From: Evtepia gabavorous
Lineage (GTDB): Bacteria > Bacillota > Clostridia > Oscillospirales > Oscillospiraceae
DNA length: 64,000 bases
Direction of reading: 5' to 3'
Assembly (NCBI RefSeq): GCF_003425665.1
Contig: NZ_QQRQ01000007.1
Span: forward strand, 1-64,000
Shown here: positions 1-7,355 of the stretch, one piece after another
Position numbering within the stretch: position 1 is the first letter of the stretch
How the letters are laid out: every line of letters starts with the position of its first letter
Notes under the pieces: model-generated
Database searches by the model: none
What the model was told of the DNA's origin: nothing
The model's input: only the letters and a program-made list of their open reading frames with translations
Made by a program: the position numbers and the translations under genes

Positions 1-1157
1 GCCTGTCGCAAATCGTGCAGGAGGGGCGGTTCCGTGGCGGGATTGTCCCATATGGATACCGCCTGGAAAAGCAGGGGCGCTTCAATAAAAAGAATCATGA
101 AGTCAACGAAATTCTGATTGACCCGGATGAAGCCGCTGTGGTGCGCATCATCTTTGAAAAATATGTCCATGAGGGCTTCGGCGCACAGCGGTTGTCCCGG
201 TGGCTATATCACAACGGCTATCTCAATCGAAAGGGAACCAACTTCGCCAATACCACCATCATCAAAATGCTGAAGAACATCATGTATGTAGGCATCCTGC
301 GCAGTGGGGAAACACGCTCAGAAATCTTTCCAGAGCTGCAAATCGTTCCTCTGGATCTGTATGAGCGGGCACAGGAGCTGATGGAGGCCAGGACAATGCA
401 CCACAATGAGGTGCCCTTTAACTCCAAGGGGAAGGCGCTACTCTCCGGAATGGTCTACTGTGCCCACTGCGGTTCCAAGCTGATGCTGACCACCAGCAGC
501 GGCAGACGTGCCAAGGGTGAGCCCAAGCGGGAAACCCGCATCCGCTACGCCTGCCACTACAAGATCCGCCATCCTCAGGACTGTGATGGTCAGACCGGAT
601 ACTCCGGCGAGAAACTGGACGGCATCGTTGATAAGATTGTTATTCGGCTTTTTGAACGGATGAAGACTGCCCCCAGGAGCCAGCTCATTCAAAAGCAACG
701 GGAGAAGGAACTTCAACTGGCAAACAGTTCGGTGGCCAATCTGGAGAAGCTCCATGCCGCCACGGAGCGGGAGCTGGAAAGCTACAAAAAAGAGATCATC
801 AAGACCATCAACGGGACTGGCAGTTTCGGAGCAGATATTCTCGGTGAGATGATAGAGGAAACCCGGAACAAACTGTTGGATCTGGCACAGGAATTGGAAC
901 AGGCCAAAGCAAAAGCGGCTGATCTGGAGAGTTCTGCCGTTGCTATTCAAAAGGAGTATGATAAGATCATGACCTGGGCCGACCTGTATGCGGGAAGCAG
1001 CATCGAGGGTAAGAAGATGATCCTGCGGCAGCTCATTGATCGAGTAAATATCGGCAAGAACTTTGAAATCGAAGTAGAGCTCAACATCAGTGTGATACAG
1101 TTCTTCGACTTCCTGCATCCAGAAGGGGACAGGAGTGTGTACTATCGCGCTTCCTGA
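1..1157 (+). CDS. Large serine recombinase, C-terminal part (5' end outside window)
   Basis: The reading frame is open from position 3 to the TGA at 1155-1157, so the catalytic N-terminus lies before the window. What remains is the Recombinase DNA-binding domain (GGIVPYGYRLE onward, about residues 8-110 of the visible part), a zinc ribbon (CAHCGSKL ... YACHYKIRHPQDC) and a long C-terminal coiled coil. This is the layout of large serine integrases that move phages and conjugative elements. It is read towards, and is convergent with, the minus-strand recombinases at 1.9-4.8 kb, so it may belong to a different or older element. The family is clear; its target site is not visible. Confidence 0.9.
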   Translation, partial: LSQIVQEGRFRGGIVPYGYRLEKQGRFNKKNHEVNEILIDPDEAAVVRIIFEKYVHEGFGAQRLSRWLYHNGYLNRKGTNFANTTIIKMLKNIMYVGILRSGETRSEIFPELQIVPLDLYERAQELMEARTMHHNEVPFNSKGKALLSGMVYCAHCGSKLMLTTSSGRRAKGEPKRETRIRYACHYKIRHPQDCDGQTGYSGEKLDGIVDKIVIRLFERMKTAPRSQLIQKQREKELQLANSSVANLEKLHAATERELESYKKEIIKTINGTGSFGADILGEMIEETRNKLLDLAQELEQAKAKAADLESSAVAIQKEYDKIMTWADLYAGSSIEGKKMILRQLIDRVNIGKNFEIEVELNISVIQFFDFLHPEGDRSVYYRAS

Positions 1158-1163
1158 GTGTAT

Positions 1164-1199
1164 AAAAAACTCGGGAGATCTCAAAACGAGATCTCCCGA
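1164..1199 (-). terminator. Rho-independent terminator, minus strand
   Basis: A perfect 12-bp stem (TCGGGAGATCTC and its complement, 1171-1182 and 1188-1199) with a 5-nt loop is followed, on the minus strand, by six T residues (1164-1169). It suits the end of the minus-strand acetyltransferase transcript. It could also stop the convergent recombinase transcript, although that side has no T run. Confidence 0.7.
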
Positions 1200-1230
1200 A
1201 TGTGGCAAATGACCCTAATTGTGATACAAA

Positions 1231-1301
1231 TGAACCCCTTTTTGCGTCAGGGGGTTCACTTTGTGTAAAGGGGGTTCACTCCGAACCGAGAGGGGTTCAC
1301 T
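1231..1301. repeat. Three direct repeats GGGGTTCACT plus one inverted copy
   Basis: GGGGTTCACT occurs at 1251-1260, 1271-1280 and 1292-1301, that is every 20-21 bp, with an inverted TGAACCCC at 1231-1238. Spacing of two helical turns is typical of iterated protein-binding sites such as transposase or recombinase arm sites. The binding protein is unknown. Confidence 0.6.
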
Positions 1302-1344
1302 CTGTCCACCTCAAAAGCAAAGAACAACTCAACTGCCGAGCGAA

Positions 1345-1764
1345 CTAACCCTGCGGAGGTAGCAGCTCTTTTATTGCTACCCGCAGTTCTGTCCCAACTT
1401 CATATCCTTCATTCTGATAATGAGACTCAAGCGTTTTATGGTAGAAAATTAAAGAAACGCCGCAGTGTGAGGATTCCTCCAATGCTGACATAAGACGTTT
1501 CCCTATGCCAGCCTTCCGGTTTTTCTCTTTCACAAACATAAACTGCGGGTACAAGGTATCGCAGAGAACTCCGCCATATATAAAACCGACAAGCTCTGTT
1601 CCCTCATATGCGACAAAGCAATTATCCCGGTACTCTTTATAGCGTAGCAAAGCCCCTGTTGTCGCTTTAACTTGTGGAGAATACCATTCTGAATCATCAC
1701 ACAGATCACCGAATTGCGGTATATCAGAGAACTCAAACTTTTTAATTTGAACGGAATCCTCCAT
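1345..1764 (-). CDS. GNAT family N-acetyltransferase
   Basis: This 139-aa protein has the acetyl-CoA binding signature RKAGIGKR at about residues 85-92, preceded by the beta strand QFMFVKE, which is typical of GCN5-related N-acetyltransferases. Its substrate cannot be deduced. The ATG at 1764 is chosen because GAGGAG lies 10 nt upstream; a TTG further upstream would overlap that site. It stands alone between recombinase genes and is probably a cargo gene or remnant. Confidence 0.8.
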   Translation of the reverse strand: MEDSVQIKKFEFSDIPQFGDLCDDSEWYSPQVKATTGALLRYKEYRDNCFVAYEGTELVGFIYGGVLCDTLYPQFMFVKEKNRKAGIGKRLMSALEESSHCGVSLIFYHKTLESHYQNEGYEVGTELRVAIKELLPPQG

Positions 1765-1857
1765 ACGTTTTGCACTCCTCAACTCCGCACCCTACCTTAA
1801 ATAGAAGGGCACTACCTACAGTGCTTATTTTAGCACAGATAGTCGCACATTTCCAGT

Positions 1858-1902
1858 AAAAAAACAGCCAAGCCCACAGGCCACTACACCTGTGGGCTTG
1901 GC
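1858..1902 (-). terminator. Rho-independent terminator after the recombinase operon
   Basis: Perfect 14-bp stem (GCCAAGCCCACAGG, 1867-1880 and 1889-1902) with an 8-nt loop, followed on the minus strand by seven T residues (1858-1864). It ends the minus-strand recombinase transcript 12 nt after the stop codon. Confidence 0.92.
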
Positions 1903-1914
1903 GCTATTCTGCGG

Positions 1915-3492
1915 TCAAACCGTAATCTCATGCCCTGTCTGGAACTTAAAGGTCAGCCGCCCGTCCCGGTGGACGGTCACGGTGTCGATGACCGTGAGCC
2001 AGAGTCGATCATCGAACTCGGTGATGGAATCGCCGTACTCCGCCAGCTCGAACATAAAACCGCCGATATCCTCGGATTTGGCTTCCCGCTGAGCCTTTGT
2101 CGCCTGGAGCTTCTCCAGCTTGGCCTTGGCGGTTTCGTACCGCTCTGCCAGGCCGTTGTAGCGTTCCAGGTAAGCGGCCTGGTCCTGCGCCGTGGTGGAA
2201 TTCTCCTCGATGCACCGCTTGGTTAGCTCGGCCACCACCTCCATTTCGGAAAGGAGCGCCGCTATCTCGCTGTCCAGGGAGCCGGTATCGGTGAGCGCCG
2301 CCTGCATGGTGCGGCACTCGTCCAGCAGCCGCTCTTTGTCCGCTACCAGCGCATTGAAGGCGTCCAGGAACCGAGCCTTGATCTCCTCCTCGGTCAGGTG
2401 CGGTGTCTGGCACTTTTCTTCTCCGGTGAACTTGCTGTTGCACCGCCAGATAGTGCGCCGGTATTTGTCGGTGGAATGCCAGACCTTGGAGCCGAAGTAA
2501 CCGCCGCAGTCTCCGCAGACCAGGCGGGAGGAAAAGATGCTGTTACCGCTGTAGCTGCGCCCGATGGCTTTCCTGCGCTCCAGCTCCCGCTGCACCAGTT
2601 TCCACTCGGCGGGGTCGATGATGGCCGGATGGCTGTTCTCCACATAGTACTGCGGCACCTCGCCTTCGTTTTTCTTCTGCTTTTTGGTGAGGAAATCCAC
2701 CGTGAACGCTTTTTGCAGGAGGGCATCGCCCTTGTACTTCTCGTTTTTGAGAATGCTCTCCACCGTGCTTGCCGCCCACTTTTTCTTGCCGGCGGGGGTG
2801 GGTATCCCTTCCCTGGTAAGAAGGCTGGCAATAGAACCTGTGGTCTTTCCGCTGAGAAACAGGCTGTAAATCCAGCGGACGGTTTCCGCTTCCTCCGGCA
2901 CAATCTCCGGCAGACCGTTGTCGCCCTTCCGATAGCCCAGGAAGTGGCTGTACGGCAGGCTGACCTTTCCATCGGCGAAACGCTTTCTCTGTCCCCAGGT
3001 GACGTTCTCCGAAATGGAGCGGCTCTCCTCCTGCGCCAGGGAGGACATGATGGTAATCAACAGTTCGCCCTTGCTGTCCAGGGTGTAGATGTTTTCTTTC
3101 TCGAAGTAGACCTCCACACCCTTCTCTTTCAGCTTACGGACGGTCACCAGGCTGTCTACGGTGTTCCGGGCAAACCGGCTGACGGATTTCGTCACGATGA
3201 GGTCGATTTTCCCATCGAGCGCATCCCGCACCATTTGGTTGAAGCCCTCGCGCTTTTTGGTGTTCACCGCCGAAATGCCTTCATCGGTGTAGACCCTTAC
3301 GAACTCCCATTCTGGCTTGGACTGAATGAAGCGGGTGTAGTAGTCCACCTGGGCTTCGTAGCTGGTGAGCTGCTCCTCGCTGGAGGTGGAGACACGGGCA
3401 TAGGCCGCTACCCGCCGGCGCACCACAGCGTTTCGCGCCAGGTGCGTGATGGGCTGAATGGTGGGCGGGATGACCGTTACGGCTCTTGCCAT
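1915..3492 (-). CDS. Large serine recombinase (site-specific integrase)
   Basis: A complete 525-aa large serine recombinase. The resolvase catalytic domain (about residues 28-170) has the nucleophile serine in YARVSTSSEEQ and the helix motif SRFARN. It is followed by a Recombinase domain (about 185-300), a zinc ribbon (CGDCGG ... WRCNSK ... CQTP) and a coiled coil. Such enzymes integrate and excise phage DNA without host factors. The ATG has AGGAGGGG just upstream. It overlaps by 16 nt the frame of the C-terminal tail of the preceding recombinase, so the two were probably translated together. Confidence 0.93.
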   Translation of the reverse strand: MARAVTVIPPTIQPITHLARNAVVRRRVAAYARVSTSSEEQLTSYEAQVDYYTRFIQSKPEWEFVRVYTDEGISAVNTKKREGFNQMVRDALDGKIDLIVTKSVSRFARNTVDSLVTVRKLKEKGVEVYFEKENIYTLDSKGELLITIMSSLAQEESRSISENVTWGQRKRFADGKVSLPYSHFLGYRKGDNGLPEIVPEEAETVRWIYSLFLSGKTTGSIASLLTREGIPTPAGKKKWAASTVESILKNEKYKGDALLQKAFTVDFLTKKQKKNEGEVPQYYVENSHPAIIDPAEWKLVQRELERRKAIGRSYSGNSIFSSRLVCGDCGGYFGSKVWHSTDKYRRTIWRCNSKFTGEEKCQTPHLTEEEIKARFLDAFNALVADKERLLDECRTMQAALTDTGSLDSEIAALLSEMEVVAELTKRCIEENSTTAQDQAAYLERYNGLAERYETAKAKLEKLQATKAQREAKSEDIGGFMFELAEYGDSITEFDDRLWLTVIDTVTVHRDGRLTFKFQTGHEITV

Positions 3493-3659
3493 TTCTCACC
3501 CCTCCTTTGCGCCAGCGCCCGCTGCCGGGCGATTTCCTTCATTTCCGGCGTCCAGCTCTTGGCCCTGGATATGTGTTCCCAATGCCGCTCTGCCGTGGAG
3601 CCGTCTTTGAAATGGAACACCAGGGTCTTGTCCGGGGGGGCATCGATGCCCTTGACTCT
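3477..3659 (-). pseudogene. Detached C-terminal tail of the second serine recombinase
   Basis: Directly after the TAA that ends the 377-aa recombinase, the same frame stays open for 60 codons to a TAA at 3477-3479. It reads RVKGIDAPPDKTLVFHFKDG, then STAERHWEHISRAKSWTPEM and a basic end. Tails of this kind (VFxFKDG ... SWTPEMKE) are, to my knowledge, normal C-termini of this recombinase subfamily, so this looks like coding sequence cut off by one stop codon. There is no start codon or ribosome site of its own. Confidence 0.7.
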
Positions 3660-4793
3660 TTACAGGAAGACGCCCTCATCAAACTGTGAAAGGCCGAGTA
3701 CCTGGGCGGCAAGGTCGTAGAGCACCTTCTCCGGGATCTGGGATGTGCCGCAGGAAGGCAGATCTGTCTGCACCGCAGTTGGGCAGTTCCAGAAATGTCG
3801 CTTTCCGCCGGTACATCGCTTGTAGTTGCGACCGCACACCGTGCAGGTAATCATGCTGGTAAAGGCCGACCGCCGGCGGGGCCGCTTGACCGGGCTATTC
3901 TCCGTAATTCCGGTAAGAAGCTCCTGGGCGGCATCGAAAGTGGCCTGGTCAATGATAGCTTCATGGGTGCCCTCCGCATAGTATTGGGGCAGCTCACCCC
4001 GGTTCGGAATTTCCTTCTTCTCCAGATGGTTGTTCCGGTACTGCTTTTGCAGGAGCGCGTTGCCCAGGTACTTCTCATTGGACAGCATCTCCCGGATTCG
4101 CATGGAGTTCCACTTTCCGCCCAGAACACCAGTGAACCCTCTCCGGTTTAGGTCGATGGCCAGGCTGGTAAGGGATTCTCCCTCCAAAGCCCTGCGGAAT
4201 ACCTCTTGCACTACCGCTGCCTTTTCCGGGTCAACGGCCACGCGGCCCTTCTCGATTTTGTACCCGAACAGGAAGCGAAGGTTGACCAGCTCACCGCGCT
4301 CGAAGCCCCGGCGAATCCGCCACTTCTGATTCTCGCTGGCGGAGCGGCTCTCTTCCTGTGCGTAGGAAGCCAGGATGGTCATCATCAGCTCTCCGTCCGA
4401 ACTCATGGTGTGGATGTTCTGTTCCTCGAAATAAACGTCAACCCCCAGAGCTTTCAGCTCCCGGACGGTTTCCAGCAGGGTCACCGTGTTCCGTGCAAAG
4501 CGGGAGATGGATTTCGTGATGACCATATCGATGTTTCCGGCGCGGCACTCAGCCAGCAGGCTTTGAAACCCATCCCGGCCGTCCTTGGTGCCGGTGAACG
4601 CTTCATCGGCGTAGACCCCGCAGTAAAGCCAGCCAGTGTGCTTCTGGATCAGCGCGCTGTAGTAGCTCACCTGCGATGACAAAGAATGCAGCATGGCATC
4701 CTTCCCGGAAGAAACTCTGGCATAGGCTGCGACCCGCTTCAGGCTGGGCCGCATGGGTGCGGGGAATGAAATTTGTTGAATGGTTCTTGCCAT
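3660..4793 (-). CDS. Large serine recombinase, shortened by an in-frame TAA
   Basis: This 377-aa protein has the resolvase catalytic domain (nucleophile in YARVSSGKDAM; SRFARN motif), a Recombinase domain with RRGFERGELVN and a zinc ribbon (CTVCGRNYKRC ... HFWNCP). The coiled coil and tail expected at the C-terminus are missing because of a TAA at 3660-3662, after which the frame continues for 60 codons. The ATG at 4793 has a nearby GGAGGTGACGG. The catalytic half is intact, so activity is possible. It lies between the SHOCT-like gene and the 525-aa recombinase; pairs or trios of these enzymes are common in Clostridia elements. Confidence 0.88.
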   Translation of the reverse strand: MARTIQQISFPAPMRPSLKRVAAYARVSSGKDAMLHSLSSQVSYYSALIQKHTGWLYCGVYADEAFTGTKDGRDGFQSLLAECRAGNIDMVITKSISRFARNTVTLLETVRELKALGVDVYFEEQNIHTMSSDGELMMTILASYAQEESRSASENQKWRIRRGFERGELVNLRFLFGYKIEKGRVAVDPEKAAVVQEVFRRALEGESLTSLAIDLNRRGFTGVLGGKWNSMRIREMLSNEKYLGNALLQKQYRNNHLEKKEIPNRGELPQYYAEGTHEAIIDQATFDAAQELLTGITENSPVKRPRRRSAFTSMITCTVCGRNYKRCTGGKRHFWNCPTAVQTDLPSCGTSQIPEKVLYDLAAQVLGLSQFDEGVFL

Positions 4794-4816
4794 TCCGTCA
4801 CCTCCTTGTCCAGTGC

Positions 4817-4845
4817 ATATTACCTCTCAAAGGGCCTGTTATCCA
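4817..4845 (-). promoter_or_regulatory. Phage-type promoter, copy A (upstream of recombinase)
   Basis: On the minus strand, TGGATA (4840-4845), a 17-bp spacer and TAATAT (4817-4822). It matches four other sites in this prophage, including the GAGG just before the -10 and GTGTAGTATATT further upstream. It lies within the 3' end of the small gene before the recombinase. Confidence 0.6.
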
Positions 4846-5020
4846 GCGATTTCGGCGATTCAAAGCGGAATATACTACACGAAGATACCTCGTGCTTTTT
4901 GGCGATAATTGTATCAATTTTGCAGTAGTCATCCTCGCTGATGATGCCCTGGCGGAGCATATTCCTGGCAAGGCTCATGGCGGTCTGATAGGCGGTCAGC
5001 CGCTGGTACAGCTCATCCAT
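4820..5020 (-). CDS. Small SHOCT-like protein next to recombinases
   Basis: A 66-aa protein whose centre (LARNMLRQGIISEDDYCKID) resembles the SHOCT helix-loop-helix, a short oligomerisation module found at C-termini and in tiny mobile-element proteins. It overlaps the end of the upstream zinc-finger gene by 25 nt and precedes the recombinases, as in many Clostridia integrative elements. A role in recombination control is only inferred from this context. Confidence 0.6.
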   Translation of the reverse strand: MDELYQRLTAYQTAMSLARNMLRQGIISEDDYCKIDTIIAKKHEVSSCSIFRFESPKSLDNRPFER

Positions 5021-5412
5021 CGGCGCTCACCGCCTTTTTTCCGAGCTGCGGCATAGCAGGTGCGGGAGCAGTAACGCCGGACTTTCGCACCGCTTTGAAA
5101 CGAGCGCCCACAATAGGCGCAGTTAAAGGTGTAGAGGGTGCGCTTTCCACCCTTGTCGGGATGGTCGTTCCACCAGGAGATGCGGCATGAGTCCGAGCAA
5201 AACCGCTTTCGCTTTCGGTGGGGTGTCTGGATGATGGGCTTCCCGCACCTCTCACAGATGTCTGGAACGGCAGCGGCATTCTCGCCAGCGGGATGGCGGC
5301 GGAGGTAGGTTTTCACACTGTTGACCGGCAGGGCCAGGGCGGCGGCGATTTTCTTATACCCCAGCCCTTCCTGACTGAGTTTATGGATTCTGAGCTTTTC
5401 GGCTTCTGTCAT
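4996..5412 (-). CDS. HTH and zinc-finger protein (sigma-like DNA-binding protein)
   Basis: This 138-aa protein starts with a helix-turn-helix like sigma region 4 or a resolvase HTH (GYKKIAAALALPVNSVKTYL, about residues 19-38), followed by two cysteine pairs sets: CERCGK ... CSDSC and CAYCGR ... CSRTC, typical of treble-clef or FCS-type zinc fingers. The ATG at 5412 is chosen because GGAAAGGGG lies 6 nt upstream. It begins the short operon leading to the recombinases, so a role as recombination directionality factor or regulator is plausible but not shown. Confidence 0.65.
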   Translation of the reverse strand: MTEAEKLRIHKLSQEGLGYKKIAAALALPVNSVKTYLRRHPAGENAAAVPDICERCGKPIIQTPHRKRKRFCSDSCRISWWNDHPDKGGKRTLYTFNCAYCGRSFQSGAKVRRYCSRTCYAAARKKGGERRWMSCTSG

Positions 5413-5486
5413 AACAAGCCCCTTTCCGAGAGGCATAAGGCACTTCTCACCTTACAGCCACGGAAAAGGGCAAATATGAGGATGAC

Positions 5487-5532
5487 AAAAAAATAAAGGG
5501 GTGCAGCCACGAAAAACATGACTGCACCCCTT
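5487..5532 (-). terminator. Terminator after the lysis genes
   Basis: The stem AAGGGGTGCAG pairs with CTGCACCCCTT (5496-5506 and 5522-5532). On the minus strand it is followed by TTTA and a run of seven T residues (5487-5493). It closes the late operon just after the endolysin. Confidence 0.9.
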
Positions 5533-5547
5533 CGGCTGGGCGGATAT

Positions 5548-6507
5548 TCAGTTGGGGATCTTCAGCTTCTGACCGCTGTAGATGGTGTCGCCGTCAAGGC
5601 CGTTGAGTGCCTTGATCTCCTTGTAGCGAACGCCGCTGCCCAGATACTTCTCGGCAATGCCCCAGAGGATGTCGCCCTTGACTACGGTGTGGACGCGGTA
5701 GGTCACCGCCGCGCTCCCCGCCAGCGCCAGGTCGGAGACCCGCACCGGAGACATGATGGCGTTGGCGCCGCTCTCGTTTTTGTTGATGACCGCACGGTCG
5801 CCGGAAACCTCGTAAACATACCACTTCTGCTTCCGCACCCAGGCGGGGATGGTCTGGCCGCCGTAGTACTTCGTCCCGGTGATGGTCACCAGATCGCCGG
5901 CCTTAATTTTACCGCCGGGCTGCTCCGGCTCCACAGGCGTGTCCGGCACAGAGCCGCCCAGCTTGTCCTTGACCGCCGCACGGAAAGTGTCCATATTCTT
6001 CCCGTGCTTCGGCCACCAGTGCAGCACGTCCCCGTGGTTGGACGCGATGCCCAGGTCATGGCCTTCGCAGTGGCAGATGATGTCCTGCTCTGTCAGACCA
6101 TAGAGCTCGCAGAGATACACGCAGAGATACACCGCCTCGTTGTAGACCTTGTCCAGATAGGCGGCGTCCGTGAGATAATCCTCGCAGATCTCGAAAGAGA
6201 TGTGGGTGTCGTTGCCGGAACCGGCGCAGTGCCAGCCCCGGTAGTCCCACGGCAGGGTCTGGTAGGTTGCCACAGTCCCATCAGCCAGCTTGCCAATGAA
6301 GGCGTGGACGCACACCTCCCGGTCCATGGACTGGTTCCAGTGGTTGTTGTACTGGTTCTTGCCAAGCAGTCCGTCATCCGGTCCCACGTAGCGTTTGAGC
6401 CAAGGGTTGTTGGCGCCGGTGGAGTGTACCATGATGCCCTTGGGGGTGATTCGGCGCCCCGCCTTGTAGCAGGCGTTGTTGGTGAAAATCAGTTTATGCA
6501 GATTCAT
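5548..6507 (-). CDS. Endolysin: N-acetylmuramoyl-L-alanine amidase with SH3-like and LysM domains
   Basis: A 319-aa phage lysin. An Amidase_2 domain (about residues 10-170) carries the zinc-type histidines in MVHSTG and in the CHCEGHD/NHGD region; it cuts the bond between muramic acid and the first peptide residue. A linker with prolines leads to an SH3-like segment (KAGDLVTITG onward, about 200-255), and a LysM domain (YRVHTVVKGDILWGIAEKYL, about 272-319) binds peptidoglycan. The ATG at 6507 follows AAGGAGG by 8 nt. It overlaps the holin stop codon by 14 nt, giving a coupled holin-lysin cassette. Confidence 0.92.
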   Translation of the reverse strand: MNLHKLIFTNNACYKAGRRITPKGIMVHSTGANNPWLKRYVGPDDGLLGKNQYNNHWNQSMDREVCVHAFIGKLADGTVATYQTLPWDYRGWHCAGSGNDTHISFEICEDYLTDAAYLDKVYNEAVYLCVYLCELYGLTEQDIICHCEGHDLGIASNHGDVLHWWPKHGKNMDTFRAAVKDKLGGSVPDTPVEPEQPGGKIKAGDLVTITGTKYYGGQTIPAWVRKQKWYVYEVSGDRAVINKNESGANAIMSPVRVSDLALAGSAAVTYRVHTVVKGDILWGIAEKYLGSGVRYKEIKALNGLDGDTIYSGQKLKIPN

Positions 6508-6913
6508 TGTCGTTTCCTCCTTTGTCATGCAGTTGTTCCAGCACGTCTTTCAGCTTCTCCGGGATGGGCAGGCCCAGGTGTCCGGCGTTCTCCAGGAAAG
6601 AGATGCCCTCATTGGACAGGTAGAAGAAGATCACCGCCGTGCGCAGAGCGCCGCCCTCTCCCAGCACATACACGTCCACCAGGTTGCCGATGCCCACCAG
6701 CACAAAGATGAGTACCTTCCGGCAGATGCCCTTAAAGCCCACGGCGCTGGACAGCTTCTTGTCCGCGATGGCGCACATCACACCGGTGATGTAGTCCACC
6801 AGCACGAAGGCGATCAGCGCGTAGAGAAAACCGTCCACGCCTCCCAGGTACCAGCCCAGGAAGCCGCCCAGGGCGGAAAAGGCAAGCTGGATGCTGACCC
6901 AGATTGATTTCAT
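6494..6913 (-). CDS. Phage holin (toxin secretion/phage lysis holin family)
   Basis: This 139-aa protein has hydrophobic segments at about residues 8-45 (LGWYLGG ... ALIAFVLVDYITGVMCAI) and 68-100, and a charged, hydrophilic C-terminus, as in the Phage_holin_4 family. It would form the membrane lesion that releases the amidase. The motif DYITGV is typical of this family. It lies immediately upstream of, and overlaps, the endolysin gene. Confidence 0.92.
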   Translation of the reverse strand: MKSIWVSIQLAFSALGGFLGWYLGGVDGFLYALIAFVLVDYITGVMCAIADKKLSSAVGFKGICRKVLIFVLVGIGNLVDVYVLGEGGALRTAVIFFYLSNEGISFLENAGHLGLPIPEKLKDVLEQLHDKGGNDNESA

Positions 6914-6942
6914 TGTCTCGTCCTCCTTTGATTTGAATATGG

Positions 6943-6969
6943 AAAAGACGCCCCCCCGGCGGGAGCGCC
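6943..6969 (-). terminator. Weak terminator-like hairpin before the holin
   Basis: A GC-rich stem (GACGCCCCCCC against GGGAGCGCC, 6947-6957 and 6961-6969, with G-U pairs) is followed on the minus strand by four T residues. It lies between the tail gene cluster and the holin and may only reduce read-through. Confidence 0.4.
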
Positions 6970-6976
6970 TTTGTCC

Positions 6977-7345
6977 TCATGTCAGCCATTCCGGTTTCTC
7001 CGGGATGGTTTGTGTGTTGGTACCGTCCAGCCATGCGCGGTACCAGGTCTTCAGCTCCGAGAGCTGCTCCCCGGTGAGAGCGTCATACCACAGCCGCCCC
7101 CGGTTGATGACGGGGAAGCACTCCGTCTGCCGCCGCTGACGGTATGCGGTTTTCGCCGCCTCTGCCTGTTCCGCAGCGGCCTGTGCGTCATCGAAGACCA
7201 GGACGCCGTCCTGCACCCGGTAGGCGGTAAAGTGCTCCTCAAAATGAGAGAGGTCAGCCGGTTCCGCCGCTTCCACAGCGTCCAGCAGATCCCCCTCAAG
7301 GGCGTAGCTCACCACATAGCCCTGTTCGTTCAGCAATACTTTCAT
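6977..7345 (-). CDS. Conserved phage protein downstream of the tail fibre
   Basis: This 122-aa protein has an acidic N-terminal half, an alanine-rich helix with many Q and E residues (about 60-80), and a C-terminus ending in a tryptophan-rich LDGTNTQTIPEKPEWL. The same kind of ending recurs in small proteins placed between tail fibre and holin genes of Firmicutes phages, which suggests a fibre-associated or assembly protein. The ATG at 7345 gives MKVLLNE. No enzymatic motif is visible. Confidence 0.65.
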   Translation of the reverse strand: MKVLLNEQGYVVSYALEGDLLDAVEAAEPADLSHFEEHFTAYRVQDGVLVFDDAQAAAEQAEAAKTAYRQRRQTECFPVINRGRLWYDALTGEQLSELKTWYRAWLDGTNTQTIPEKPEWLT

Positions 7346-7355
7346 AGGCGTCACC

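Noticed and set aside
2398-3720. A 440-codon plus-strand frame opposite the 525-aa recombinase
   Set aside because: It is the mirror of a clear recombinase gene, has no domain and reflects GC-rich codon use. The same applies to long plus-strand frames at 5,518-6,711, 19,857-21,173, 24,018-25,364, 36,635-38,443 and 40,208-41,749.
5472-5477. Plus-strand AAATATG near 5.47 kb and GAATATG near 44.09 kb as further copies of the phage promoter
   Set aside because: They point against the phage genes and the -35 hexamers (ACCTTA, GACATA) do not fit the pattern.
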